From Flexivirga endophytica (lineage in GTDB: Bacteria > Actinomycetota > Actinomycetes > Actinomycetales > Dermatophilaceae), in the NCBI RefSeq assembly GCF_014640635.1, contig NZ_BMHI01000009.1:1-64000 (forward strand): a stretch of DNA of 64,000 nt, written 5' to 3'. Each line of letters opens with the position of its first letter. Within the stretch, counting starts at the first letter, position 1. The notes below the pieces were generated by a model. The model saw only the letters and a program-made list of their open reading frames with translations, did no database searches and was not told where the DNA came from. A program made the position numbers and the translations under genes. Positions 17,100 to 25,545 of the stretch are shown piece by piece.

Positions 17100-17693
17100 A
17101 TGGACGTCGAGAAGGTATGGCGCGCCATCGACGCCGAGCGCGCCGCCCTCGCAACCTTGCTGGCGGGCCTGACCCGGGAGCAGTGGGCCACGCCGTCTGC
17201 CTGCGCCGGGTGGACCGTCCAGGACGTCGCTGCCCATGTCATTGCGCATCCGCAATACCGAGTGCGCGACGTTCCGGGCATGGTGTGGCGCGGCCGCGGA
17301 GGTTTCAACACGATCACCTACGTCGAGGGCAAGCGGCGCGGCGCACAGTCGCCGGGTCAAATCCTTTCGGACTTCGAGCGATTCGCCGAATCTCGACGCC
17401 TTGCACCGTTCACCACGCCGGCCGAGGCACTCATCGATGCGCTGGTGCACACGCAGGACATTGTGCGGCCGCTCGGCATCGATCACCCGATGGCGGTCGA
17501 TGCTGCAGCAGCTGCTGCGACCCGAACGCTCAAGCAGGCGTGGGTTTTCGGCACGCGGGAGTTGCTTCGCACTAAACGGCTCGTGGCGACCGACGCCGAC
17601 TGGTCGCACGGTGCCGGCCCGGTGGTCAGCGCACCCATCGCTGAGTTGCTGATGCTGACCACCGGCCGGGCCGCCCGGATCAGTGCTTACTGA
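17100..17693 (+). CDS. Maleylpyruvate isomerase-family mycothiol-dependent protein (MDMPI_N, DinB-like)
   Basis: A 197-residue protein with the MDMPI N-terminal pattern: EQWATPSACAGWTVQDVAAH (about 26-45), a second metal-ligand region HVIAHP, and ALVHTQDIVRPLG. This metal-binding four-helix fold serves mycothiol-dependent isomerases and transferases of actinobacteria; the reaction here is unassigned. A strong ribosome binding site AAGGAGG precedes the ATG. It is probably controlled by the divergent MarR protein. The 3' end overlaps the convergent phosphoesterase gene by 14 nt. Confidence 0.85.
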   Translation: MDVEKVWRAIDAERAALATLLAGLTREQWATPSACAGWTVQDVAAHVIAHPQYRVRDVPGMVWRGRGGFNTITYVEGKRRGAQSPGQILSDFERFAESRRLAPFTTPAEALIDALVHTQDIVRPLGIDHPMAVDAAAAAATRTLKQAWVFGTRELLRTKRLVATDADWSHGAGPVVSAPIAELLMLTTGRAARISAY

Positions 17694-18822
17694 TCAGCGA
17701 CCACATCGGTTTCACCTGCTGGCTGTCGGAGGTGAAACCGAGCTTCGTGAGCCCGAAGCCCTGCTCGATCGTCAGCAGCATCGAGTAGTGGTTGTATGCC
17801 GTGTCGTCGGAGACGTGCCGCGGGCCGTCCTTGGTCACCACGATCATCGGGATCAGCCCACCGCCGTACACGCCGCCCGGCCAGGTCGCGCTGACCGCCG
17901 GGTCGCCTGCGGGCAGCACCGGTGAGTCGCAGCAGCCGGCCGTCGACAGGTAGTAGTTGTCGCTGGGATTGGTGCCGTCGTAGTCGGTCTCGTCCGCGGT
18001 GATGAAGATGACGCTGCCCGGGGTCCACGCCTTGCTGTGCGTGATGGTGTTGACCGTCGTCTTCAGGAACGCGTCGGCCTTCGCCTTGAGCGACTCGTCG
18101 TTGGCGTCGCCAGGTGTGTCGTTGTAGGGGCAGGGTGTCTCCGGGTGGCCCGCGATCGGGCTGTAGATCCCACCGTGCATGTCGTTGCACTGGTTGGGAC
18201 TGATCCAGACGTAACGCGGAGCGTGTGCCGAATTCAGGTCAGTGGCAAGGGAATTCATCGGTTTGATGTGCGCGAGTCGTGCCGGGTTGCTGCGCACGTC
18301 GTTGTAGAGGACGAACGGGTTGTGCTTGCTCGCGTAGAGCGCACCGCCGGTCGCCGGCCACTGGTCGGGCAGGTAGCCGGCCGACGGCATCCCGTCCATG
18401 TAGGCGCCCCAGCTGATGTGTGCATCCTCGAGTTCGTCGACGATGTTGGTGTGGTCGTAGTGGTTCGTCGCCGGGTTCGTCGCGGTGGGATTCCAGCCGT
18501 TGTCGTTGTTGACGTCCCAGTTGGATCCGCTGGTCGACGCGATGTAGTTGGGCTCGCTGCTGTGTGTCACGCCGTAGTACTTGGTCGCCTGGTTGTATGA
18601 CGCGGCCAGGCTGTTCGTGAAGGGCATGTTCGGATCGCCGATGACGTGATCCTGAGCGTGGTTCTCCTCCATGATGATGAACGCATGAGCCAGTCGAGGC
18701 TTGCCCGCGTGGTGGCTCTGGCTGCCGGACGCCGGGGCGGCCGCGGTCAGTGCGAGCGCGGCTGCTGCGACCACTCCGGTGCCGAAGATCATTCGGCGGG
18801 TGCGGGTCGGTGATGTTGTCAT
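17680..18822 (-). CDS. Secreted phosphoesterase (alkaline phosphatase-like, phospholipase C/acid phosphatase family)
   Basis: A 380-residue protein with a twin-Arg-containing N-terminus (TRTRRMIFGTGVVAAAALAL) and a signal ending ASG-SQS, so Tat or Sec export is possible. The catalytic domain opens with HAFIIMEENHAQDH, the metal-binding EEN motif of the PF04185 phosphoesterase family, and contains VIFITADETDYDGTN. Family members hydrolyse phosphate mono- or diesters, including phospholipids. It stands alone and is divergent from the MerR operon. Confidence 0.86.
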   Translation of the reverse strand: MTTSPTRTRRMIFGTGVVAAAALALTAAAPASGSQSHHAGKPRLAHAFIIMEENHAQDHVIGDPNMPFTNSLAASYNQATKYYGVTHSSEPNYIASTSGSNWDVNNDNGWNPTATNPATNHYDHTNIVDELEDAHISWGAYMDGMPSAGYLPDQWPATGGALYASKHNPFVLYNDVRSNPARLAHIKPMNSLATDLNSAHAPRYVWISPNQCNDMHGGIYSPIAGHPETPCPYNDTPGDANDESLKAKADAFLKTTVNTITHSKAWTPGSVIFITADETDYDGTNPSDNYYLSTAGCCDSPVLPAGDPAVSATWPGGVYGGGLIPMIVVTKDGPRHVSDDTAYNHYSMLLTIEQGFGLTKLGFTSDSQQVKPMWSLISKH

Positions 18823-18974
18823 GGTGGTGCCTCTCGTTCAAGGCGTGCTGAAATGCACCTCGCCACAGTTCTCCTGCTGTCAGACGGCTGTCAACGCACT
18901 CATCCGGCCGGCCATCAGCGGACTCACAGCGCGCATGGATGGAGCTGTCACCAGCAATCTCGGCCCCCGCGGTC

Positions 18975-19011
18975 TTGACTGTGACGTCACGTCACAGTCG
19001 ATGATCGACCT
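18975..19011 (+). promoter_or_regulatory. MerR-type promoter with an operator inside a 19-nt spacer
   Basis: TTGACT (-35, 18975-18980) and GATGAT (-10, 19000-19005) are separated by 19 nt. A perfect 11-bp inverted repeat, GACTGTGACGT and its complement around one C, spans 18977-18999. The long spacer filled by a palindrome is the hallmark of promoters untwisted by MerR activators. The expected start site coincides with the ATG at 19012, so the transcript is probably leaderless. Confidence 0.8.
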
Positions 19012-19854
19012 ATGCGAGTCAAAGAGCTGGCGGACCTGACCGGCACCACGGTGCGGACCGTCCGTTACTACCACCAGATCGGACTCCTGCCCGTCCCTGC
19101 GGAGCGTGGCAGCGTACGCGATTACGGTATGGCGCACCTTGCCCGGCTGCTGCGGATCCGCTGGCTGGTCGACTCCGGGGTGCCACTGGCTTCGGCGCGC
19201 GCGATGCTCGAGGAACAGGCCGACGACCCCGACGACCTGGACGTCATACGCACCGACCTTGCGGTCACCCTCGCGGGCGTCGACGAACGCATCGAGCAAC
19301 TCGGGAGGCAACGGGACCAACTGATCCGGCTGCTGCGCACAACGGCCGAAGGCGGACCCGTGTCACCGCTGCCTCGTGCGGTGCACCGGATGTACGAACG
19401 GCTCATTGCGCGGGCCGAGGACGACGACGTGGTGGCGATGATCATCGCGGAGCGCCAAGTGGTCGAATTCGCCTGCTACAGCGGCGAACTGCCGCCGATG
19501 GTGGTTCAGCTCGCCGAGCGCCTGACCGAGCAGCAGTTGGAACTCATCCTGCCGCTCTTCGCCGAGTTCCGTGATCTCGACCGCGAGATGGGTTCGCTGT
19601 CCGAGGCCGAGCTCGGGCGCCGGGTCGACGAGATGGCCGAGCACGCAGTCGAATTCGTGGCGTCATTGGGTCTGACGTTGGACGAGGCGATGGCGTTGCT
19701 CGAGCAGGCCTCGCTCAACTCGAGCGAATACGTCGGCTACGCCACGACTGAGCTGTTCCCCAAAGCATTGCAAGAACGTTTCCAACAGGCGATGGAGGCA
19801 GGGCTGCGCCAGCAGGACTCCCTGCCGGCAGAGCGGAAAGGAGCCCAACTGTGA
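19012..19854 (+). CDS. MerR-family transcriptional regulator
   Basis: A 280-residue protein with an N-terminal MerR winged helix (residues 1-70: RVKELADLTGTTVRTVRYYH), a coiled-coil dimerisation helix (about 75-110) and a long helical effector domain without a Cys-rich metal site. This fits a drug-responsive (TipA/BmrR-like) activator rather than a metal sensor. It is the first gene of a three-gene operon with the ABC exporter, whose ATPase start overlaps its stop (GTGA). Autoregulation is expected from the 18975-19011 promoter. Confidence 0.92.
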   Translation: MRVKELADLTGTTVRTVRYYHQIGLLPVPAERGSVRDYGMAHLARLLRIRWLVDSGVPLASARAMLEEQADDPDDLDVIRTDLAVTLAGVDERIEQLGRQRDQLIRLLRTTAEGGPVSPLPRAVHRMYERLIARAEDDDVVAMIIAERQVVEFACYSGELPPMVVQLAERLTEQQLELILPLFAEFRDLDREMGSLSEAELGRRVDEMAEHAVEFVASLGLTLDEAMALLEQASLNSSEYVGYATTELFPKALQERFQQAMEAGLRQQDSLPAERKGAQL

Positions 19855-20876
19855 GTGGGCTGATGACAACTGCGTCGACCGAGCACCTGGACGGTGCCGC
19901 GCCGAGCGACGTGATCGACGTGCACGGGCTGACCAAGACGTTCGGCAGGTTCCGGGCCGTCGACGATCTCGACCTTCGGGTCTCGCGCGGCGCGGTGCAC
20001 GGCTTCCTGGGACCGAACGGCGCGGGCAAGACGACGACGATCCGGGTGCTGCTCGGCCTCTACCGCCGGGACAGCGGCACGGTCAGCGTGCTCGGGCACG
20101 ACCCGGAGACGGACAGTGCGCTGATCAACCGCGACGTCTCGTATGTCGCCGGCGAGGTCGCACTCTGGCCGACCCTGACCGGCCAGCAGGCCCTCGACGT
20201 CCTCGCCGGCCTACGCAGGTCGGCCAGAGGCAAGTACGACGAGGCCCGCGAGCGCGAGCTCATCGAGGCGTTCGCGCTCGACCCGAGCAAGCGGATCCGC
20301 AAGTATTCCAAGGGAAATCGGCAGAAGGTGATGCTTGTCGCGGCGTTCGCGGCACGCACCGACCTGTTGATCCTGGACGAGCCGACCTCGGGACTCGACC
20401 CGCTGATGGAACGCACCTTCGGTGAGTGCGTCGAGCGCGCCGTGGCCGAGGGACGCACTGTGCTGCTGTCGAGCCACATCCTCGGTGAGGTCGAGCAGCT
20501 GTGTGACTCGGTCACGATCATCAAGGACGGGCAATTGGTCGAGACCGGCCGGTTGTCCCAGATGCGGCACCTCGCGGCGTCCACGATCAGCGCAGTGGTG
20601 TCGGGGGACACCGTGGATCGGGTCGCCGACGAGGTGCGTCAGCAGCTCGGCGTGGACGGTGAAGTGACGCGGAAACCGATGCCCGAGGGAGGGGTTCGCC
20701 TCGAGGCGAGTGTGCCGCACGACAGAGTGGACGCGGTGGTGACGACCCTGTTGGCCGCGCACCCGACCGACCTGCGCTGCACACCGGCGAGCCTCGAGGA
20801 CCTGTTCCTGCGGCATTACCGGGTCGCCAGTCCGGCCGAAGGACGGCAATCGAACACAGTCCGGAGCCGGAGATGA
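19851..20876 (+). CDS. ABC transporter ATP-binding protein (drug-export type)
   Basis: A 341-residue ATPase. Walker A GPNGAGKTTT is near residue 56, the signature region YSKGNRQKV near 151, Walker B LLILDEPTSGLDP near 173, and the H-loop SSHILGE near 205. A DrrA/CcmA-type C-terminal extension is present. The signature reads SKGNRQ instead of canonical LSGGQ, as is frequent in this branch. The GTG start has a good AAAGGAG upstream and overlaps the merR stop. It works with the following permease. Confidence 0.93.
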   Translation: MSGLMTTASTEHLDGAAPSDVIDVHGLTKTFGRFRAVDDLDLRVSRGAVHGFLGPNGAGKTTTIRVLLGLYRRDSGTVSVLGHDPETDSALINRDVSYVAGEVALWPTLTGQQALDVLAGLRRSARGKYDEARERELIEAFALDPSKRIRKYSKGNRQKVMLVAAFAARTDLLILDEPTSGLDPLMERTFGECVERAVAEGRTVLLSSHILGEVEQLCDSVTIIKDGQLVETGRLSQMRHLAASTISAVVSGDTVDRVADEVRQQLGVDGEVTRKPMPEGGVRLEASVPHDRVDAVVTTLLAAHPTDLRCTPASLEDLFLRHYRVASPAEGRQSNTVRSRR

Positions 20877-22504
20877 GGATCGAATCTGCGGGTCGGTGCG
20901 AGATGAGCCGCGGACCACGCACGGTCAGCGCCGTCCGCGTCACGCTGCGCACACACCGCCGGAAGATCCTGACCTGGTGCGTGCCGTTGCTGGCCCTGCT
21001 GGCGAGCGTCGCGCCGTCATACTCCTCGACCTACCCGCGGCTCGACCAGCGGGAGCATCTGATCAACAGCCTGGGCAGCAACGCGGCGACGCGCCTGCTC
21101 TACGGGCAGCTGCCACGCCCGGGCACCATCGGTCAGCTCGCGGCCTGGGAGATGGGCACTTATCTGATCATCGTGACCAGCATCCTGAGTCTGCTGCTCG
21201 GCGTGAGTTTCGTTCGGGGCACTGAGGACTCGGGTATGGCGGAGCTGGTGCAGGCCAGCGGTCATGCAGCGCCGGACCGGTTGCGCGGAGCACTCGAAGC
21301 AGCGTTCGTCTTCTCGGTCGGCCTCGGAGTCGCCGTCTTCGTGATCCTCGGCCTGGAGACGATCAGCATCGACGAGCTCACCTGGCGGGGTGCGGCCGGG
21401 CTCGGTGTGGTGACTGCGAGTTGTGCGTTGGTCTTCACTCTCACGGGCCTGCTCCTGGGTGAGCTCGCCGACAGTGCCGGCCTGGCCAAGTCGCTTGGAT
21501 TCGCAGTGCTCGCAGTTGCTTTCGCACTGCGGGCGGTCGCCAACGTGCATGGCGTCGACGCGCTGCACTGGGTGAGTCCGCTCGGTTGGCTGGACGCCGA
21601 GTCGCCATACACACACGACCGGTGGTGGGCAGGTGCGATCTTCGCCGTCGTGTGCGTTGTGCTCGGTGCGTGCGTCAGGATCGCCGGTCGTGGTCGCGAC
21701 TACGGCGCCGCGCCGCTGCACGAGCGGTCCGCCAGCGACGACCGGCTCCGGGTGCGCACCGTCGCGCAACTGGTGTGGCATCTCGAGCGTGGTCGGTGGG
21801 TCGTCTGGACGGCGATCGTCACGGCGGTGGCAGCACTCTTCGGTGGCATGAGCGGCAGCCTGCTCGACTTCCTCACCGACGACACCTCGACCGCGAAACT
21901 GATGCGCGAACTGACCGGCGAGGACGGACTCGAGGCGTCGTTCTTCTCGTTCGCCGGCGTGCTGATCGCGATGCTGGTCTCCTGTTACGCGGTGATCACC
22001 GTCCTGGCCGACGGCACCGCGGAGGGCGATGGCACCATCGATGACCTGCTCGCGTGTGGGACCAGCCGTCGCAGTCCGCTGCTCGCACGGCTACTGATTG
22101 CCCTCGGTGGTTCGTTGGCGATGATGGTCGTCGCCGGTGGCGTCGGCACACTGGTGACGTTGAGTCAGGTGTCCCACGGCGCCGACCGCTACGTCGCGTA
22201 CGTCGCAGGTCAGGTGCCGGCAGTCCTGGCGGTGACCGGGATCGCCGCGCTGGTCATCGGCGTGCATCGCCGATGGGGTCCGATCGCGTGGCTGCCGGTC
22301 GCGGCCTCCGCGGTCCTGGTGTTCATGGGTTCGGTGTTGCACGCACCCGACTGGCTGCAGCACGCCGGAGTGTTCGCGCACGTGCCGGACTATGCGGCCG
22401 GATCCGCCCCCGGCACAGGAGTTTTCGTGCTCGTCGCGTGTTTCGCAGGTGCCGCGCTCCTCGGTGTATGGCGCCGCGCCGAGCGGGACGTCGAAACGGG
22501 CTGA
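20873..22504 (+). CDS. ABC exporter permease (tetronasin/TnrB-like, 12 helices)
   Basis: A 543-residue membrane protein built as two homologous halves of about six helices each, the arrangement of ABC-2-type exporters of the tetronasin-resistance group. It starts at ATG 20873, overlapping the ATPase stop by 4 nt; a second Met 10 codons later is also possible. With the upstream ATPase it should export a hydrophobic compound sensed by the MerR regulator. The compound is unknown. Confidence 0.88.
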   Translation: MRIESAGRCEMSRGPRTVSAVRVTLRTHRRKILTWCVPLLALLASVAPSYSSTYPRLDQREHLINSLGSNAATRLLYGQLPRPGTIGQLAAWEMGTYLIIVTSILSLLLGVSFVRGTEDSGMAELVQASGHAAPDRLRGALEAAFVFSVGLGVAVFVILGLETISIDELTWRGAAGLGVVTASCALVFTLTGLLLGELADSAGLAKSLGFAVLAVAFALRAVANVHGVDALHWVSPLGWLDAESPYTHDRWWAGAIFAVVCVVLGACVRIAGRGRDYGAAPLHERSASDDRLRVRTVAQLVWHLERGRWVVWTAIVTAVAALFGGMSGSLLDFLTDDTSTAKLMRELTGEDGLEASFFSFAGVLIAMLVSCYAVITVLADGTAEGDGTIDDLLACGTSRRSPLLARLLIALGGSLAMMVVAGGVGTLVTLSQVSHGADRYVAYVAGQVPAVLAVTGIAALVIGVHRRWGPIAWLPVAASAVLVFMGSVLHAPDWLQHAGVFAHVPDYAAGSAPGTGVFVLVACFAGAALLGVWRRAERDVETG

Positions 22505-22516
22505 GCTCGGACACCG

Positions 22517-23947
22517 TCAGCGGCGGATCAGCCGACTGGACGCCGACGGGCGCAGCGGCCGTCGCGTCCGGGTCCACAATTCACCGAGCTTCGGCGGGTC
22601 GGGAAGCTTCTCCATCGTGAACGTCGTGACTGTGGGGTGTTCGTCGACGCGAGGGGCGTTGCCGACCGAGGGGGTGGTCGGCGCGACGAGGTCGGGGGCT
22701 GTTGCCGTCACGGCGGGACGAGCGGGGACCACGTGCTGGGTGTGCCGCTGGACCGTGACGGTCGTGCGTGCGTCGTCTCGGGTGATGTTGCGGCGGGCAG
22801 CAGCAGGTGACCAGCCGTCGTCGACGATGACCACGACGATGCCGGCCAGCAGACCGACGAGGCGCACGGTGCCGGCGCCGGTGAGTTGTCCGGGGGTGGC
22901 GAGCAGCATGGTGACCGCGGACCAGCCGACGACCAGCCCGGTGAGGATCGGCCGCCGATCGTTGCGGGTGAGGTCGGCGATCGCGGCAGCCACTGCCAAA
23001 CCGGTCGAGTAGTAGAGATAGGTCTGCGGATCGGTCAGCAGCCGCACCGACAGCACGGCGAACGGCACACACACCCAACGGCCGCGCCGGGCCAGCCAGA
23101 TCGCCAGTGCCGCACCGATCAGGAACTGCGTCGGCCGAACCCAGGTCGGCGTCGCCACCGACAACGACCCGATCTGCCGCAGGACGGAGTCGTCGGCGAC
23201 GTCGATCACGAATCGACTCAGCTGCATGGTGCGAGAATCAGCCAGTACGAACGGGATCCACGGTAGAGCGGTCCCCACGACGAAGATCGTGAAGGCCTTG
23301 AGGCGCGCGGGTCGAGGCGCCGCCAACAAGATCATCGCCATCGGCACGACCCACGGCTTGGCTCCGCTTGCGGCGGCCAGCAACAGCGCGGCGGTGAGCC
23401 AGCGATCTCGCTTGCCCTGCGCCACCGCTGCGGCCATGAAGAACAGTGCGAGCGCGTCGTCGAGGTGGCCGTAGTGCACGGCCAGCACCAGCCACAACGG
23501 CGCGAGCAGCGCGACGTAGAGCATCGCCGTCCGCGTGGAGACCCGACCGCCATGATGGCCGGCGCTCAAGCGCCCGAGTATGGCGATCGCGGCCAGTCCC
23601 AGCACGAGCATCATCACGCAGGCGATCACGGCAGCTGCCGTGGACGGCGCCAGTCCGAGCAGGGCGCAGACCGCCATCGTCAACGGGCCGAACTGCAGCT
23701 CGGGGTGCTCGCCATACACATGCAGACCACCGGGCGGGGTGAGAAGTGTCTGTCCGGCGGTGGCGAAGTAGTGCCAGGAGAGCATCGCGTGACGGCTGGC
23801 GGCGAGTGCGCACAACGCTATCCACCCGACGAGACCGATCATCGCCAGTCGCGTCGGCGGTGGTTCGACGGCTTGGGCGAGGTGCGCCGGGGCTGTGTCC
23901 GTCGGGACACTCCGAGCACGACGTCCCAAGGTCGTATGCATGGTCAT
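22517..23947 (-). CDS. Polytopic membrane protein, GT-C/mannosyltransferase-like
   Basis: A 476-residue protein with about ten helices (residues 40-370), then a Pro/Thr/Arg-rich cytoplasmic tail of about 80 residues. The first external loop has YGEHPELQFGP, and VHYGHLDDAL resembles the acidic loop of polyprenol-linked GT-C enzymes (GT87/DUF2029-like). A lipid-linked sugar transferase is a reasonable guess but no catalytic residue is proven. The start is ATG 23947 or 23941. Its 3' end lies 12 nt from the convergent ABC permease. Confidence 0.7.
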   Translation of the reverse strand: MTMHTTLGRRARSVPTDTAPAHLAQAVEPPPTRLAMIGLVGWIALCALAASRHAMLSWHYFATAGQTLLTPPGGLHVYGEHPELQFGPLTMAVCALLGLAPSTAAAVIACVMMLVLGLAAIAILGRLSAGHHGGRVSTRTAMLYVALLAPLWLVLAVHYGHLDDALALFFMAAAVAQGKRDRWLTAALLLAAASGAKPWVVPMAMILLAAPRPARLKAFTIFVVGTALPWIPFVLADSRTMQLSRFVIDVADDSVLRQIGSLSVATPTWVRPTQFLIGAALAIWLARRGRWVCVPFAVLSVRLLTDPQTYLYYSTGLAVAAAIADLTRNDRRPILTGLVVGWSAVTMLLATPGQLTGAGTVRLVGLLAGIVVVIVDDGWSPAAARRNITRDDARTTVTVQRHTQHVVPARPAVTATAPDLVAPTTPSVGNAPRVDEHPTVTTFTMEKLPDPPKLGELWTRTRRPLRPSASSRLIRR

Positions 23948-24071
23948 CGACGCCCAACATTGCCACAAGTTGCTGCCCGGCAGCAGCGAAATCACTCAAC
24001 CAGTTACGTGAAAAGGCCTGTGCCCCGGGGCGTCCCGGATGCTTACCGCATGCGCAGTGGTGATGCAGCGA

Positions 24072-24112
24072 CGAAGATCCCCGCCGGGCGCTGTGCCCGA
24101 CGGGGATCTTCG
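24072..24112 (-). terminator. Hairpin terminator of the second S53 gene
   Basis: Outer arms CGAAGATCCCCG (24072-24083) and CGGGGATCTTCG (24101-24112) are perfect. An inner CGGGC/GCCCG stem continues after one mismatch. It lies 15 nt past the stop of the minus-strand peptidase gene. Confidence 0.8.
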
Positions 24113-24127
24113 TGCGTCGCCTGTGGA

Positions 24128-25360
24128 TCAGAAGGCGGACGTGCCGTTCGGCGTGCCCAGCCCGGTCGGGCCGTCCCAGCCGGCGCCGGCTTGCGACCAG
24201 TACTGGCTGCTGCCGTTGCTACCGGTCGTCACGTCGAAGAGCCCCGACGGGTCGGCGTAGGGCTTGGTGTTGGCGTAACCGCTGGTGTTGCCGGACAGTG
24301 CGTAGACCGACGCGACGAGCGGCGACGAGAGTGAGGTGCCGCCGTACTGCGCCCACGAGGACGACCTGCTCGAGGTCGGCGCGTAGACCGCGAGGCCGGT
24401 GTTGGGGTCCGCGACCGCGGAGACGTCAGCCATCGCGCGACCGTTGCAGTGCGTGACCGAGGAGTCCTGGCCGGCCGGAGCGGTGTTGGACGTGCTGCAG
24501 CCGGATCCTGAGCCGTTCCAGGCGGATTCGGTCCAGCCACGGGAGTTCGACGCCGCCTTCAGCGAGGTGCCGCCGACTGCGGTCACGTAGTGCGATGAGG
24601 CCGGGAAGCTCGCACCCTGGTATCCGTTGTCACCGGTGGATGCGGTCACCGCGATGCCGGAGTGGTTGTAGTAGCTGCCGTATGTCGAGTCGGGTGCGTC
24701 ACCTCCGCCGTACGAGTTCGAGATCGCGACAACACCTGGAACCTTGGCGGCCTGGTTGACTGCTGCGCCGAGGTCGGCGAAGGACGCCGACTTCGCCTGC
24801 ACCAGAACGATTTTGCAGTCCGGGCAGGCTGCTGAGACCGCATCGAGGTCCAGTGCTTGCTCCTGTGACCAACCGACGTCGGTGCGTGGCAGGTTGGTGG
24901 TGCTGCCGGTCTGGCTCATGATCGTCAGGCAGCCGTTGGCGGTCGTGCAGGACGACAACCCGAACTGGCTGCGGTAGACACCGAGGTCACGCTCGGCGTT
25001 GGGGTAGCCGTAGGCGTCGACGATCGCGACGGTCCGGCCGCCTGACTTGAGCCCGGAGAGCTTGTAAGCACTCTGGATGTCGGTCGGCGTCTTGCCCGAG
25101 ATGGCCGACGGGGGCACCGGCTTGCCGCCCTTGCCCGCCAGCGGCTGGATCTTGCCGGCCGCATTGACGTTCCGGCCCTCCGCGTTGACCAGGTGGATCG
25201 CGTCGCAGGCCGCATGGCCTGCGGTCTCGGTCGCGCACGAGTGCGCCGCGCGCACCGACGGCGTGTGGCCGGTAGCTGCGCTCGCGGTCGGGACGATGCT
25301 GCCGACGGCGCCGAAGGAAGCGGCCAGACTGATGGCAGCAAGCAGAGGGATTTTTCGCAT
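24128..25360 (-). CDS. Secreted S53 family peptidase with short pro-region
   Basis: A 410-residue secreted enzyme. The signal peptide (1-27, PTASA) is followed by only about 65 residues before the catalytic domain opens at TPTDIQSAYKL. The catalytic Glu/Asp pair is in SQEQALDLDAV (near 172), the oxyanion Asp in STGDNGY (near 235), and the nucleophile in GGTSLSSPLV (near 345). Unlike the S53 gene at 8646 it lacks a recognisable pro-kumamolisin domain, so activation must differ. Six or more Cys suggest disulfides. It appears monocistronic. Confidence 0.9.
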   Translation of the reverse strand: MRKIPLLAAISLAASFGAVGSIVPTASAATGHTPSVRAAHSCATETAGHAACDAIHLVNAEGRNVNAAGKIQPLAGKGGKPVPPSAISGKTPTDIQSAYKLSGLKSGGRTVAIVDAYGYPNAERDLGVYRSQFGLSSCTTANGCLTIMSQTGSTTNLPRTDVGWSQEQALDLDAVSAACPDCKIVLVQAKSASFADLGAAVNQAAKVPGVVAISNSYGGGDAPDSTYGSYYNHSGIAVTASTGDNGYQGASFPASSHYVTAVGGTSLKAASNSRGWTESAWNGSGSGCSTSNTAPAGQDSSVTHCNGRAMADVSAVADPNTGLAVYAPTSSRSSSWAQYGGTSLSSPLVASVYALSGNTSGYANTKPYADPSGLFDVTTGSNGSSQYWSQAGAGWDGPTGLGTPNGTSAF

Positions 25361-25492
25361 GTGAACTCCTCAAGGAACGTGCCGAGCAGGATCTGCCTGC
25401 CGGCGACGGCTGAGTGTCGTGCCGCGCTGGGGTGGTGCGCAATAGCTTTGGCGGATTTGGGGGCGATTCTTGACGAAAAGCTGACCATTCCG

Positions 25493-25523
25493 GCCGCGCG
25501 GGGCGTGAAAACCCCCGTGCGGC
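25493..25523 (-). terminator. Terminator-like hairpin behind the dehydratase gene
   Basis: GCCGCGCGGGG (25493-25503) and CCCCGTGCGGC (25513-25523) form an 11-bp stem with one G-U pair. It lies 22 nt past the stop of the minus-strand dehydratase gene. Confidence 0.65.
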
Positions 25524-25545
25524 AAGCAACTTCGGCGAGCTCGGC

